A stretch of 64,000 nt of DNA from Persephonella sp. (GCA_026987075.1 JALSNI010000058.1:20916-84915); one strand, 5' to 3'; positions 10,281 to 20,980 are shown, counted from the first letter of the stretch. Translations and numbers: made by a program. Notes: generated by a model from the letters alone, not told the origin.

Positions 10281-10662
10281 TTTTATCCTCCTCGTCTTTT
10301 TTTACGGTAATATTTTGTTTGTTCTTTAATATTTCAATTTCTCCTTCTAATTTTTTGATGGTTTCTTCCTTTGTTTCTAACTGTTTTTTTAATTTTTCCA
10401 TTTCTTTTTCTAAACTTTTTATGTTTCTGTTTAGTTTTATCTTGTCTATTTTATAAGATATCCAGTCAGTTATGGTGAATATAAGGATAAGAATAGCTCC
10501 TATTATTATGCTGACGATGATTACCAGTGCCAGAGGTATTTCTGGTGTTTTAAGTGTGGGAAGTATGTTGACTGATACCTTTGGTGATGTGTTCATAGAA
10601 ACAAAGTAAGCTACTGCAAGAAGTATTATTAGCCATAGTATAAGTTTTATTTTATTCCACAT
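10267..10662 (-). CDS. LapA-domain (DUF1049) inner-membrane protein with coiled coil
   Basis: Two N-terminal TM segments followed by coiled coil. Confidence 0.75.
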   Translation of the reverse strand: MWNKIKLILWLIILLAVAYFVSMNTSPKVSVNILPTLKTPEIPLALVIIVSIIIGAILILIFTITDWISYKIDKIKLNRNIKSLEKEMEKLKKQLETKEETIKKLEGEIEILKNKQNITVKKDEEDKSGSV

Positions 10663-11149
10663 TTTCTTCCTCTAATGCTTTTTTCAGTTTATTGTATATT
10701 TCCTTCAAATCCTGGGATATTACTTTAACTTCTCCTATCACAGGCATGAAATTTGTGTCTCCATTCCATCGGGGAACTATGTGATTGTGAAGGTGAGTTT
10801 CTAATCCTGCCCCTGCGACTCTACCAAGATTGTATCCAAGATTAAAACCATCTGGATTTAAAGTTTTTTTAAGAATTTTTATTCCTAATTTTGTTAATCT
10901 TGACATTTCACACATAGTTTCTTCGTCTAAATGTAAAAAATCCCCTATATGCTGGTAAGGAGCAACCATCAGATGTCCTGCGTTGTAGGGATAAAGATTC
11001 ATAATGATAAAAGCTTTTTTCCCTCTATATACAACAAGTCTTTTCTCGTCTTCTTCAGGATTTTTCCCTGCTTCACACAGAAAACAGCTTTCCATCTTAT
11101 CGTATGTTTCTATATACTGGCTTCTCCAAGGAGAAAACAATTTTTTCAT
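10652..11149 (-). CDS. HIT family hydrolase (Ap4A phosphorylase-like)
   Basis: NAGHLMVAPYQHIGD, ETHLHNHIVPRW (HxHxH). Confidence 0.92.
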   Translation of the reverse strand: MKKLFSPWRSQYIETYDKMESCFLCEAGKNPEEDEKRLVVYRGKKAFIIMNLYPYNAGHLMVAPYQHIGDFLHLDEETMCEMSRLTKLGIKILKKTLNPDGFNLGYNLGRVAGAGLETHLHNHIVPRWNGDTNFMPVIGEVKVISQDLKEIYNKLKKALEEENVE

Positions 11150-11157
11150 TTTTCCTC

Positions 11158-13197
11158 CTAAATGAGCTTTTTAGGTTCTACTTCTATAATTAATTTTATA
11201 CCTTTTTTTTCTGTTAGTTTGAAAAGATTTTTCAATTTCTCTTTTTCTTTGAAATTTTTTAAGATTATCTGAACTCTGTTTTTTTCTCTAAGATAAGAAA
11301 AGAACGCGCTGTAAGGACCTTCGTAATTTATCTGTTCTACATCGTTTTCTTCTTTCCACTTTTCAAAGATGTCTTTTACCTGTTGTAAAGTAAGATTTTT
11401 TTTCTCAAAAGTTAAAAGTATTATTCTGACAAATGGTGGCAGGTTAAGCTGTTTTCTTTCTTTTAGATGGGACAGGTAAAAGCTGTGAAAATTTTTTTGA
11501 GTAATCAGGTTTAAAGGAAAACTATCTTTTTTAAGATGGGAAAGAATTATGTATTTTTCCTCTGCTTTATAGTAAGGATACAACACTGCTCTGAAAAGGT
11601 TTTCCATTCCTCTGAAATCATGCAAAATAAGATGAAAATCTGGATTTATGTTTATGACGTAATGGTATTTATCTATTACAGAATCTTTACCAGTTAGTGT
11701 TGTGATTAGCTGAACTCTTCCTTTTTTTTCTTCAGCTAAAAAGACTTTTTCCTTTAGTTCTTTTTCAAGAGTTTCTTTCACTTTTTCAACTCCATAACCT
11801 ATTTCTTTAAGAGGAGTTTCACACTCAGGGCATTCTTTTATGTATTGAAACTTTTTTCCACATATTTCACATTGAAGATAAAAGTTTTTTCCTATATATA
11901 TCTTCAATGGAGCATCACATCTACTACACTTTATTTCCTCTTCACATCTTGGACAGAAAAGAAAAGATGAGTATCCTTTTTTGTTCGTAACAATAAGAAC
12001 TTTTTTGTTTTTCTGTTTGATGATTTTTTTTATTTGAGGGTCTGTTATTGGTAAATCTTTTATATCTATGGGGACTTTTAACTTTTCAAGGGGAGGTTTG
12101 ACACTTAAAGGTTTAGCTAATTTTTTAGTTAGTAAATAATAGGTTTCAACAGATGGAACAGAAGCGGCATACACGACTGAGATATCTTTTTTTAATCTAT
12201 AGAGCTCAAAAGCTACTCTTCTAACGTCAAATCTGGGGTTTCTTAAGTTTTTGTAAGATGGGGAAAATTCCTCTTCAATTATTATGGTTTTTAGATTTTT
12301 TATTGGTATAAATATAGAAGACAAGGTTCCTATTGTTAAAGTTCCTTCTGAATTTTTTAGTCTAAACCAGTTTTTTACTTTCTCTTCTTCTGTTAATGTA
12401 TCGTGATACATAAATAGTCTGTTCCCAAATATCTTCTTAAGATGGGGATACACTGCCTTTATAGATTGAATGTTGGGAAATATAATCAGTGTTCCCTTCT
12501 TTGCTAAGATGTTGTAAGATGCTATTTCTATGTAGTTTTTTAATCTTTTTTCCCATAAATCCCAGTAGACAAAGATTCCTTCTTTTATTTTTTTTCCTTT
12601 TGTGAGTCTTAGAGAAGAGGTTTTTTCTTCTGTTTGTGTAAAAGGCTCCTCTTTTACTAATCCTTTTTTTATGAGGCTGTTTAATGTTTGGAATGAAAAC
12701 CCTGCTTCTTTTATCTGGGATAAGGTAAGTTCTCCTCTTTCAATTATTAGTTCAAAGAGTTGTTTTGCTTTAGGTGATATTTCTTGGGAGAGTGACAGAG
12801 ATGTTGCTCTATACATTTTTTCCTGTTTGTAAGGTTTAACCCATTTTTCTGACTTTCTGTCATATTTCCATCTTAGTCCTTCTGGCATACAGTAGTAGGT
12901 TGTTATTCCAATTGGGGATATGTAGTAATCAGATATTTTTTTTAAAAGTGTTATGTAATCTTCAGAGAAAACAGGTTCCTCATCAGGTATCTCTTCAACA
13001 TCTCTAATTTTTTTTATATTGTAGGGTGTTGAAAAGTCTGTGATGATACCTGTCATTTTTGTTGTTTTAAAAGGAACTAAAACTCTTCTTCCTATAAGGT
13101 TGGAAATATTTTTTACTTTGTATGTGAAAGTCATAAACTGGGAAACAGGAAGGGCAACCTCAACATATGTAAAATCTTTTTCTAACTGTTTTTTCAC
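11158..13197 (-). CDS. priA: Primosomal protein N' (PriA) homologue, apparently ATPase-degenerate
   Basis: DNA-binding N-terminus [18 protein letters not shown]...GRRVLVPF, zinc-binding [18 protein letters not shown]...CEICG...[19 protein letters not shown]; canonical Walker A/B missing. Confidence 0.87.
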   Translation of the reverse strand: MKKQLEKDFTYVEVALPVSQFMTFTYKVKNISNLIGRRVLVPFKTTKMTGIITDFSTPYNIKKIRDVEEIPDEEPVFSEDYITLLKKISDYYISPIGITTYYCMPEGLRWKYDRKSEKWVKPYKQEKMYRATSLSLSQEISPKAKQLFELIIERGELTLSQIKEAGFSFQTLNSLIKKGLVKEEPFTQTEEKTSSLRLTKGKKIKEGIFVYWDLWEKRLKNYIEIASYNILAKKGTLIIFPNIQSIKAVYPHLKKIFGNRLFMYHDTLTEEEKVKNWFRLKNSEGTLTIGTLSSIFIPIKNLKTIIIEEEFSPSYKNLRNPRFDVRRVAFELYRLKKDISVVYAASVPSVETYYLLTKKLAKPLSVKPPLEKLKVPIDIKDLPITDPQIKKIIKQKNKKVLIVTNKKGYSSFLFCPRCEEEIKCSRCDAPLKIYIGKNFYLQCEICGKKFQYIKECPECETPLKEIGYGVEKVKETLEKELKEKVFLAEEKKGRVQLITTLTGKDSVIDKYHYVININPDFHLILHDFRGMENLFRAVLYPYYKAEEKYIILSHLKKDSFPLNLITQKNFHSFYLSHLKERKQLNLPPFVRIILLTFEKKNLTLQQVKDIFEKWKEENDVEQINYEGPYSAFFSYLREKNRVQIILKNFKEKEKLKNLFKLTEKKGIKLIIEVEPKKLI

Positions 13198-13724
13198 AAT
13201 TCTTCAATAGTAAAGTTATCGTTTGTGTAGATACATATCTGTGATGCTATCTTCATTGCTTCTTCTACTATTTTTCTTGCTTCCATATCAGTATTTCTGT
13301 AGAGGGCTAATGCTGCAGACCTTGCAAAGTCTCCGCCTGAACCTGTTGCAAGGACAGGTTCGTCTGGTTCTATAACATCTCCGTTTCCTGATATGAGAAA
13401 CATCTTTTCCCTGTCGGCAGCTATTAAGACAGCCTCTAACCTTCTTAAGAATTTATCTGTTCTCCAGTCTTTTGCAAGCTCAACCGCAGCTTTCAAAAGA
13501 TTTCCTCTGTATTTGTTTAGTTTTTCTTCTAATCTTTCCATAAGAGCAAGACCGTCAGCTGCAGAGCCAGCAAATCCAACAACAACTTTTCCGTCGTGTA
13601 GTTTTCTTATCTTTTTTGCTGATGCTTTCATGATGCTGTGTCCCAGTGTTACCTGACCATCTCCTGCTATAACTGTTTTTCCATTTCTTCTTACGACCAA
13701 TATCGTCGTGCTTCTACTTTTCAT
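13194..13724 (-). CDS. hslV: ATP-dependent protease subunit HslV
   Basis: [47 protein letters not shown]; short MKSRS propeptide. Confidence 0.96.
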   Translation of the reverse strand: MKSRSTTILVVRRNGKTVIAGDGQVTLGHSIMKASAKKIRKLHDGKVVVGFAGSAADGLALMERLEEKLNKYRGNLLKAAVELAKDWRTDKFLRRLEAVLIAADREKMFLISGNGDVIEPDEPVLATGSGGDFARSAALALYRNTDMEARKIVEEAMKIASQICIYTNDNFTIEEL

Positions 13725-14298
13725 TTGCTATCTCCTCTATGTTGTAAAGGAAAAGCCTCTTTGCAAAAAGGAAGTTTCTAAGGTAAAAGTCTTTGTCTAT
13801 ATCGCTGATTATTATTCTTTTCCCAGCTGAAGAGGCGTGTATCATTTTACCTTCTCCTATGTATATACCAACATGGGAAGGAAATCGTGCATATGTTCTG
13901 AAAAATAAAAGGTCTCCTGGTTTTAGATTCTCTCTGCTTACAAACATACCGTATTTAGCCTGATATCTCGCTGTTCGTGGCAGTGATATACCTGCCATTG
14001 CATATACTTTTTGGACAAATGCTGAACAGTCCATTCCCCATATACTCTCTCCACCAAATCTATACTTGACACCTAACAGTCCAATTGCAAAATCAACAAT
14101 GCTCTTTTGAAAATCTGGCTCAGGCAATCCGTCATCAATCATTACAGCTTTGTATCTCTCTTTGGCATAGCTGTTTTTTAAACTGTTGTAGTAATCGCTG
14201 TCAAACAGTTCTAAAATTTCCTTACCTAAGGCAACTCCTGTAAAGACAAGTAAAGAAAGTATTACTTTTTTCATCTTTTCCTTCATAACTTTTTCCAT
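13714..14298 (-). CDS. Exported NlpC/P60 family endopeptidase
   Basis: [25 protein letters not shown]...GDLLFF...[14 protein letters not shown]. Confidence 0.92.
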   Translation of the reverse strand: MEKVMKEKMKKVILSLLVFTGVALGKEILELFDSDYYNSLKNSYAKERYKAVMIDDGLPEPDFQKSIVDFAIGLLGVKYRFGGESIWGMDCSAFVQKVYAMAGISLPRTARYQAKYGMFVSRENLKPGDLLFFRTYARFPSHVGIYIGEGKMIHASSAGKRIIISDIDKDFYLRNFLFAKRLFLYNIEEIANEK

Positions 14299-14327
14299 AT
14301 TATAACAAATCTGATATTATTAAAGTT

Positions 14328-14783
14328 ATGGACAGGTTGAGACCTACATCAAGTAAAGTTAGACAGGCTTTATTTAACATACTTTACGATGTGTCAGGGC
14401 TTGTATTTGCAGACCTATTTGCAGGAACAGGGGAAGTGGGAATAACAGCTTTAAAAAAGGGAGCAAAGTTTGTATATTTTGTAGAAAAAGACAGAAAAAG
14501 AGTGGAAAAAATAAAAAAGTCAGCCTCTAAATACTCTATAAACTTTAGAGTTTATAGAGCTGATGCCTTAAAATTTCTAAAAAATTTTGACAAAAAAATT
14601 GACGTTATATTTGCTGACCCCCCTTATGATTATAAAGAGTATGATAAATTAATAGAATTAGCTTTACAGAAGCTTTCTGATGAAGGAATATTTGTATTAG
14701 AACACAGAATAGGAAAAAGTTTTGGTGCTGAAGAAGAAAGAAAGTATGGAGATACAGTTCTATCTTTTTGGAGAAAGAAATGA
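14328..14783 (+). CDS. rsmD: RsmD-type 16S rRNA methyltransferase (short N-terminus)
   Basis: LRPTSSKVRQALFNIL, DLFAGTGEVGI, FADPPYDY. Confidence 0.88.
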   Translation: MDRLRPTSSKVRQALFNILYDVSGLVFADLFAGTGEVGITALKKGAKFVYFVEKDRKRVEKIKKSASKYSINFRVYRADALKFLKNFDKKIDVIFADPPYDYKEYDKLIELALQKLSDEGIFVLEHRIGKSFGAEEERKYGDTVLSFWRKK

Positions 14784-15265
14784 TAACAAAGATATGTGTG
14801 TATCCAGGAACTTTTGACCCTGTTCATTACGGACATATTGATATAGTAAGAAGAGCTTTAAACATATTTGAGTATGTTGTGGTAGCAATAGCTAAAAATC
14901 CAAGAAAAAAACCTCTTTTTTCTGTAGAAGAAAGGGTTGACATGTTTAGGGAATCTGTAAGAGAGTTAGGGGATGAAAGGGTTATCATAGAACCTTTTGA
15001 TGGACTTTTGGTTAACTTTATGAAAAAATACAACACAAAAATTATTGTTAGGGGAGTGAGGCTTTTTACAGATTTTGAGTATGAACTACAGATAGCAATG
15101 ACAAACTATAATCTTGATGAAGTAGAAACCCTTTTCCTTATGCCTTCCCAAGAACTGATTCATATAAGCTCTTCTATTGTTAAAGATGTGGCTTCCCACC
15201 ACGGAGACCTGTCTAAAATGGTTCATCCTTATGTTGAGAAGAAGTTAGAGGAGAGGTTTTTATGA
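14768..15265 (+). CDS. coaD: Phosphopantetheine adenylyltransferase
   Basis: YPGTFDPVHYGHIDIVRRA; IVRGVRLFTDFEYE; ISSSIVKDVA. Confidence 0.97.
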   Translation: MEKEMITKICVYPGTFDPVHYGHIDIVRRALNIFEYVVVAIAKNPRKKPLFSVEERVDMFRESVRELGDERVIIEPFDGLLVNFMKKYNTKIIVRGVRLFTDFEYELQIAMTNYNLDEVETLFLMPSQELIHISSSIVKDVASHHGDLSKMVHPYVEKKLEERFL

Positions 15266-15744
15266 TAATAAGGGTTGTTGTTCTCCTTTTAGGAATCTTT
15301 TTTGCTTCCTGTAGCTACAAATCTATAGATTACGGAAAGATGAAGAAGGAATATTACTGTATAAAGAGAATAAACTTTCCAAGAGCTGAGGCAACAGCTC
15401 TTGACACTATTACAAGAGCAGTTTCTGATGCTATTATATCTGCAGGTGGAAGACTTGAATGTTCAGGAAGGACAACAAAATTTGTTGTCATTAACATAAA
15501 GTCTTTAAGCATATCTCCTATTGGGTATTCTCCAGCTCAGAGGGCAAGTATTTATAAAGTTTTTATAGATTTAGACTTTATGTTGGAAAATAGAAAAAAT
15601 GAAACTGTTTTCAAAAAAAACATAAAAGAAATGGCACAGTATACAGGAGTAGGACTTACAGGAGATGTGGAGAGAAGGTATGCTATTGAAGAAATTGGAA
15701 GACTTGTAAGTATAAGGATTTTTTCTATATTAACAGGTAAGTAA
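15262..15744 (+). CDS. Putative LptE-like outer-membrane lipoprotein
   Basis: Lipobox LLGIFFASC; immediately upstream of holA, as lptE is in proteobacteria. Confidence 0.65.
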   Translation: MIIRVVVLLLGIFFASCSYKSIDYGKMKKEYYCIKRINFPRAEATALDTITRAVSDAIISAGGRLECSGRTTKFVVINIKSLSISPIGYSPAQRASIYKVFIDLDFMLENRKNETVFKKNIKEMAQYTGVGLTGDVERRYAIEEIGRLVSIRIFSILTGK

Positions 15745-16739
15745 TGGCAGAAAAAAGTATTATTCAGCTTATAAAAAATTTTGATTTAAGGCAGTTAAAA
15801 CCTGTTGTTTTTATTTACGGTAGTGAAGAGCTTTTAAAAAAACAGCTTATTGATAGACTAAAAGAAACCTTTGACGTTCATCTTTTCTGGGGTGATGAGG
15901 CTACATGTAACCAGATTAGGGAGGTTTTTGTTAGCTCTTCTTTATTTTCTGAAGGAAATGTGGCTGTTTTATTAGATGTGGAACATCTAATTAGTAAATT
16001 ATCAAAAGAAGAAATGAAAAACTTTGTAAACCTTTTAAAAAGTATAAAACTGCCTGACAGGCTTTTTATTGTTAGCAGAAAAGAGAAAATTTCGTCAAAG
16101 GAACCTTTTAAGACTATAAAAGATGTTGGAGACATCGTAATATCAAATAAATTGACCCCCAAAGCTTTTCTAATATCTGTAAAAAAGAAGATAGAAGGAG
16201 CAGGTAAAAAAATTAATGATGAAGCGTTAAAACTTCTTGTGTCAATGTTAGATAACGATTTATGGACGGCAAAACAGGAAGTAGAGAAACTGCTGATTTA
16301 TGTAGGAGAGAGGGAAGAAATAACAACAGAAGACATAAAAGAAGTTATAACGCCGAGAATATCACAGAATGTTTTTGTTTTTTTAGACAGATTTTTTCAG
16401 AAAAGTCCAGATGCAGTAAAAGCTTATAGAGAGCTTATAAACACAACACATCATCCCTTTGAGGTGCAGTCTCTTTTGCTTAACCATATAAATAAACTTT
16501 TAGTATTTATAACATTGATAAAAAAAGGGAAAACGGAGGAAGCAATCTTTAGTCAGATGAACATAAAACATCCAGCGATGAAAGGAACAATAAAGAAACA
16601 TTCATCTTTAGTTTCCCAAAAGGAATTGATAGAGATGATTAAAGAGCTTTATAACGTGGAAAAAAAGCAAAAAGCTGAGTTTTTAGACATCAAAGAAACC
16701 TTTGAAGAATTTTTGATAAAACAGGTTATTCATGAATAA
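15744..16739 (+). CDS. holA: DNA polymerase III delta subunit
   Basis: PVVFIYGSEELLKKQLIDRLK; SQNVFVFLDRFFQ; lptE-holA synteny. Confidence 0.88.
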   Translation: MAEKSIIQLIKNFDLRQLKPVVFIYGSEELLKKQLIDRLKETFDVHLFWGDEATCNQIREVFVSSSLFSEGNVAVLLDVEHLISKLSKEEMKNFVNLLKSIKLPDRLFIVSRKEKISSKEPFKTIKDVGDIVISNKLTPKAFLISVKKKIEGAGKKINDEALKLLVSMLDNDLWTAKQEVEKLLIYVGEREEITTEDIKEVITPRISQNVFVFLDRFFQKSPDAVKAYRELINTTHHPFEVQSLLLNHINKLLVFITLIKKGKTEEAIFSQMNIKHPAMKGTIKKHSSLVSQKELIEMIKELYNVEKKQKAEFLDIKETFEEFLIKQVIHE

Positions 16740-17691
16740 AGGAGATATACACATTGATGCTGGCTTAAGGCCTAAGTTTTTAAAAGATTACATAGGGCAG
16801 AGAAAAGTCAGGGAGCAGATTAAACTGTTTATTGAAGCAAGTAAAAGAAAAGGAGAGTTACTTGACCATGTTCTGATAAGTGGTCCTCCAGGACTTGGAA
16901 AAACAACTCTTGCACAGATTATTGCAAACGAATTAGGGAGAAACATCATCTTTACCTCAGGACCTATCCTGGAAAAAAAAGGAGACCTTGCTGGAATACT
17001 CTCTTCACTTGAAGAGGGAGACATTTTGTTTATAGATGAGATACACAGACTCAATCCTTCTGTTGAAGAAGCGTTGTATCCGGCGATAGAAGAATTTAGG
17101 CTGGACATAGTAATCGGGAAAGGAAGCTCCTCAAGAACTGTCAGTATAAGCCTGCCAAAGTTTACCCTGATAGGAGCCACAACAAGGGCAGGTATGCTGA
17201 CATCACCTTTGCTTTCGCGTTTTGGTATAGTCCTGAATATGGATTACTACGATGAAGATTCCCTGAAGCAGATTATAAAAAGGTCTGCCGTTATAATAGG
17301 TATTGAAATATCTGATGATGCTGCTTACGAGATTGCAAAAAGGTCAAGGGGAACTCCAAGGAATGCAAACAGACTTTTAAAGAGAGTTCATGATTATGCT
17401 GTTGTTAACGGAAGAGAGACAATAGATAAGGATACAGCAGTAAAAGCCCTCACATTTTTGGGTATTGATGAAGATGGATTAGACACCACAGACAGAAAAT
17501 ATCTGGATGTTCTGATTAATAAATTTAACTGTAGACCTGTGGGTCTGAACACAATTTCATCAGCCCTGTCAGAGAGTAAAAACACAATAGAGGAAATTAT
17601 TGAACCTTATCTCCTCAGAAAAGGCTACATCCAGAAAACACACAAAGGTAGAATTCCAACAGAAAAAGCCGTAAAAAAATTTGAAAAATAG
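16732..17691 (+). CDS. ruvB: Holliday junction helicase RuvB
   Basis: LRPKFLKDYIGQ, GPPGLGKTTLAQIIANE, DEIHRL, GATTRAGMLTSPLLSRFG. Confidence 0.98.
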   Translation: MNKGDIHIDAGLRPKFLKDYIGQRKVREQIKLFIEASKRKGELLDHVLISGPPGLGKTTLAQIIANELGRNIIFTSGPILEKKGDLAGILSSLEEGDILFIDEIHRLNPSVEEALYPAIEEFRLDIVIGKGSSSRTVSISLPKFTLIGATTRAGMLTSPLLSRFGIVLNMDYYDEDSLKQIIKRSAVIIGIEISDDAAYEIAKRSRGTPRNANRLLKRVHDYAVVNGRETIDKDTAVKALTFLGIDEDGLDTTDRKYLDVLINKFNCRPVGLNTISSALSESKNTIEEIIEPYLLRKGYIQKTHKGRIPTEKAVKKFEK

Positions 17692-17752
17692 AGACTGATT
17701 ATATATATTTTAATAACAAAATCAAACACTGTTTTATTTCAAGGAGGTAAGA

Positions 17753-18697
17753 TTGACAGCAGTCATTGATGAAAGACAGCAACAGCTTATTGAAAAGATA
17801 AACAGCCTTAGAAAAAAGAAAAATGCCATTATACTTGCCCATTACTATCAGAGGGGAGAGATACAGGACATAGCAGATGTTGTTGGAGATTCACTGGAAC
17901 TTGCAAGGAGAGCACAGGAAACAGATGCAGACATTATCGTTTTTGCTGGCGTAAAGTTTATGGCTGAAACGGCAAAGATACTAAATCCAGACAAAAAAGT
18001 TCTTCATCCAAACCCTGAAAGCGGTTGTCCAATGGCAGATATGGCAACAGTTGAAGGAGTATTAAACCTGAAAAAACAGCACCCAGATGCCATAGTAGTA
18101 TCTTACATAAACACAAATGCTGATGTTAAAACAGTATCTGATGTTATAGTTACCTCAAGAAATGCAGTAAAGGTTGTTAAAAAATTAGATGCGAAGAAAA
18201 TAATATTTGTTCCAGACCAGTTTTTAGGCTCATACATTGCAAAACAGGTTCCAGAAAAAGAGTTTATACTGTGGAAAGGTTTCTGTCCTCCTCATTTTAA
18301 CCTTACACCTGACCAGCTTCTTGCTCTAAAAGAAAAGTATCCTGATGCAAAGATAGCTGTCCATCCTGAGTGTAATACAGAAACGGTGAAAATAGCTGAC
18401 TTTGTTGGAAGTACATCACAGATTATTGAGTATGCAACAACCTGTGAGTCAAAGAACGTAATTATAGGAACAGAGGTTGGTCTGAAACACTGGCTGGAAA
18501 AAATTAATCCAGAAAAAAATTATATATTCCCTGTAAATGCAGACTACTGCGGAACAGTCCACTGCTGTGACATGAAAAAGAACACATTAGACAAGATAGC
18601 AGATGTTTTAGAAAACGAAACAAACGAGATTGTCCTTCCTGAAGACATTATTGAGAAAGCCAGAAAGCCTCTTGATCTAATGCTTTCGATAGTTTAA
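17753..18697 (+). CDS. nadA: Quinolinate synthase (TTG start)
   Basis: ILAHYYQRGEIQDIADVVGDSLELAR; VHPECN; GTEVGL. Confidence 0.97.
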   Translation: MTAVIDERQQQLIEKINSLRKKKNAIILAHYYQRGEIQDIADVVGDSLELARRAQETDADIIVFAGVKFMAETAKILNPDKKVLHPNPESGCPMADMATVEGVLNLKKQHPDAIVVSYINTNADVKTVSDVIVTSRNAVKVVKKLDAKKIIFVPDQFLGSYIAKQVPEKEFILWKGFCPPHFNLTPDQLLALKEKYPDAKIAVHPECNTETVKIADFVGSTSQIIEYATTCESKNVIIGTEVGLKHWLEKINPEKNYIFPVNADYCGTVHCCDMKKNTLDKIADVLENETNEIVLPEDIIEKARKPLDLMLSIV

Positions 18698-18715
18698 ACC
18701 TCCATATATGGAGGT
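18698..18715. terminator. Perfect 18-bp palindrome ACCTCCATATATGGAGGT abutting the nadA stop; possible terminator or binding site
   Basis: Direct reading. Confidence 0.5.
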
Positions 18716-18755
18716 GAGGGAGGAAAGATTTAAAGGAAAGGAGGGAGGGGGATTT

Positions 18756-19106
18756 TTAATACTTTCTTACTGTTGGGTCTATGTAATCACTCCAGGCAAG
18801 GATTCCCCCTTCAACGTTTTTTACATTTTCATAACCATGTTGCATAAGCCACAGAGTCGCCTGAAGACTTCTGTTTCCACTCCTGCATATAACGTATATA
18901 GGCTTATCCTTTGGTAGTTTTCCGATGACAGACGGCAGTTTCATCAGAGGGACAAGCATAGCTTCTTTTTCTCTGATTCTTGAAAACTCATACTCTTGAG
19001 GTTCTCTTACATCAAGAAGTATAAAATCTTCATTACTGTCTATCTTTTCTTTAAGCTCCTGCACAGATATATGTATCTTCTGGTATGTATCCCTGTCTAA
19101 AAACAA
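18756..19106 (-). CDS. Rhodanese-domain sulfurtransferase
   Basis: LLDVREPQEYE; YVICRSGNRSLQATLWL. Confidence 0.93.
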   Translation of the reverse strand: MFLDRDTYQKIHISVQELKEKIDSNEDFILLDVREPQEYEFSRIREKEAMLVPLMKLPSVIGKLPKDKPIYVICRSGNRSLQATLWLMQHGYENVKNVEGGILAWSDYIDPTVRKY

Positions 19107-19312
19107 CTTTATTCCTCCATTAGATTATTTTTATATAAAAATATAATTTTTTTAATAAAATTTCATATGATTTACTTAATAAAAGTAGCATTTTCCAACA
19201 GGTTGTTAGAATTGAAAATACCTATATGTATCTTAAAAATGTCAATAGTGATTGATATCATTCCACTGGTTGTATATTTTAGATTATTATCAAAAACAAA
19301 AAGGAGTGAAAA

Positions 19313-20719
19313 ATGTTTGAAATAAAACAGAGAGATGTTATAAAAGTTCCAGATAGAGTTAAAAGAGCACTGAAAGAGATATTAGGAGAGGAAAACTGTC
19401 TTGACGACAGTATGGACAGGCTTCTGTATTCTTACGATGCAACGAGAATAAAGATGCTTCCTGAGCTTGTTGCTATACCTGAAAATCAGGAGCAGGTTCA
19501 AAAAATAGTTCAGATATGTTATGAGGAAGGTATTCCTGTAACTCCAAGGGGAGCTGGTTCTGGTTATACAGGGGGAGCACTGCCTGTTAAAGGAGGAGTG
19601 GTTGTTTCCTTTGAAAAGATGGACAGGATTTTAGAGATAGATGAGGACAACGCAGTGGCAAGAGTTCAGCCGGGGGTTATCACATACAGACTTCAGAAAG
19701 CTGTTGAAAAGGTTGGACTGTTTTACCCACCAGACCCTGCAAGCTACAAGTACTGCACAATTGGAGGGAATGTTGCTGAAAATGCAGGTGGTCCCAGATG
19801 CGTCAAATACGGGGTTACAAGGGAATACATAATGGAGCTGAATACTGTCGTGCACACAGGAGAGATAATACATACAGGCAAACCAACACTGAAAGATGTT
19901 GCTGGATACGACCTTACTAGGCTGTTTATAGGCAGTGAAGGAACACTGGGACTGTTTACAGAGATAACAGTAAAACTGATACCAAAACCTCAATCTGCAA
20001 AGACAGCAATGGCAATATTCTCTGACATAGCATCTGTAGGGAAAACTGTGAAAGATATATTCAAAGCTGGAATACAGCCTTCAGCCCTTGAGTTTATGGA
20101 TAAGTTAGCTATCAATGCTGTTGAGGACTTTGGACATTTTGGACTTCCAAGGGATGCAGAAGTTTTATTGCTCATAGAGGTTGACGGTCATCCGCTGGCT
20201 ATTGATGAGCAGATTACAGAGGTTGCAAGAATATGCGAAAGAAACGGAGCAAAGGTCAGCATAGCGAGAAACCAGAAAGAAGCAGAAAAACTGTGGGAGG
20301 CAAGAAGGGCACTTTCTCCGGCAGTTTCAAAACTTGGCAGAGTAAAGATTAACGAAGACATTGTTTTTCCACGAAGTTATCTTCCTGAAGCACTGCCAAA
20401 ACTGAGGGAGATAGGAAAAAAGTACAACCTGAAGATGGTAAACTTTGGGCATATTGGAGATGGAAATGTCCACGCAAACTTTATGATTGACGGCAGAGAC
20501 GAGGATGAGCTAAAAAGAACAGAGAAGGCTGTTGAGGAGGTTTTTGAACTTGCCCTGTCCTATGGAGGTTCTATCACAGGTGAGCACGGTGTTGGAATAA
20601 CAAAGGCTCCCTTTATGAAAAAACAGTTCAGACCTGCAGAGATGGAGATAATGAAAGGTATAAAAAGGGTTTTTGACCCGAAGAATCTTATAAATCCCGG
20701 TAAGATGGATATTGATTAG
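19313..20719 (+). CDS. GlcD-type FAD-linked oxidase (glycolate/lactate dehydrogenase-like)
   Basis: VTPRGAGSGYTGGALP; GGNVAENAGGPRC; GHIGDGNVHANF; GEHGVGITK. Confidence 0.93.
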   Translation: MFEIKQRDVIKVPDRVKRALKEILGEENCLDDSMDRLLYSYDATRIKMLPELVAIPENQEQVQKIVQICYEEGIPVTPRGAGSGYTGGALPVKGGVVVSFEKMDRILEIDEDNAVARVQPGVITYRLQKAVEKVGLFYPPDPASYKYCTIGGNVAENAGGPRCVKYGVTREYIMELNTVVHTGEIIHTGKPTLKDVAGYDLTRLFIGSEGTLGLFTEITVKLIPKPQSAKTAMAIFSDIASVGKTVKDIFKAGIQPSALEFMDKLAINAVEDFGHFGLPRDAEVLLLIEVDGHPLAIDEQITEVARICERNGAKVSIARNQKEAEKLWEARRALSPAVSKLGRVKINEDIVFPRSYLPEALPKLREIGKKYNLKMVNFGHIGDGNVHANFMIDGRDEDELKRTEKAVEEVFELALSYGGSITGEHGVGITKAPFMKKQFRPAEMEIMKGIKRVFDPKNLINPGKMDID

Positions 20720-20767
20720 CATTTGTGATATATTATTTATTTCGTTAATCAAAAGTGGAGGAAGAAA

Positions 20768-20962
20768 ATGGCAGTCTGTCAGATATGCGGTAAGAAAACA
20801 GCTCACGGCAACAGGGTTGCCCACTCTGCAACCACGTCAAAAAGGGTATGGAGACCTAACCTACAGAGGGTAAAGGCAGTTATGCCTGACGGTTCAACAA
20901 AAAGAATATATGTGTGTGCAAAATGTCTGAAAGCAGGTAAAGTCAAAAAAGCGGTCAGATAG
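20768..20962 (+). CDS. rpmB: 50S ribosomal protein L28
   Basis: MAVCQICGKKTAHGNRVAHSATTSKRVWRPNLQ. Confidence 0.97.
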   Translation: MAVCQICGKKTAHGNRVAHSATTSKRVWRPNLQRVKAVMPDGSTKRIYVCAKCLKAGKVKKAVR

Positions 20963-20980
20963 GAATTATTCCTGTCTGAC
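20954..20980 (+). terminator. 13-bp stem hairpin (one G-U) overlapping the rpmB 3' end
   Basis: GTCAGATAGGAAT-T-ATTCCTGTCTGAC. Confidence 0.5.

Noticed and set aside
13194-13724. HslV N-terminal extension MKSRS as novel
   Set aside because: Short propeptides before the catalytic Thr are common in HslV outside enterobacteria.
19240-19275. TGATATCA-containing dyad upstream of glcD-like gene
   Set aside because: Arms asymmetric and too short to separate from chance in AT-rich DNA.
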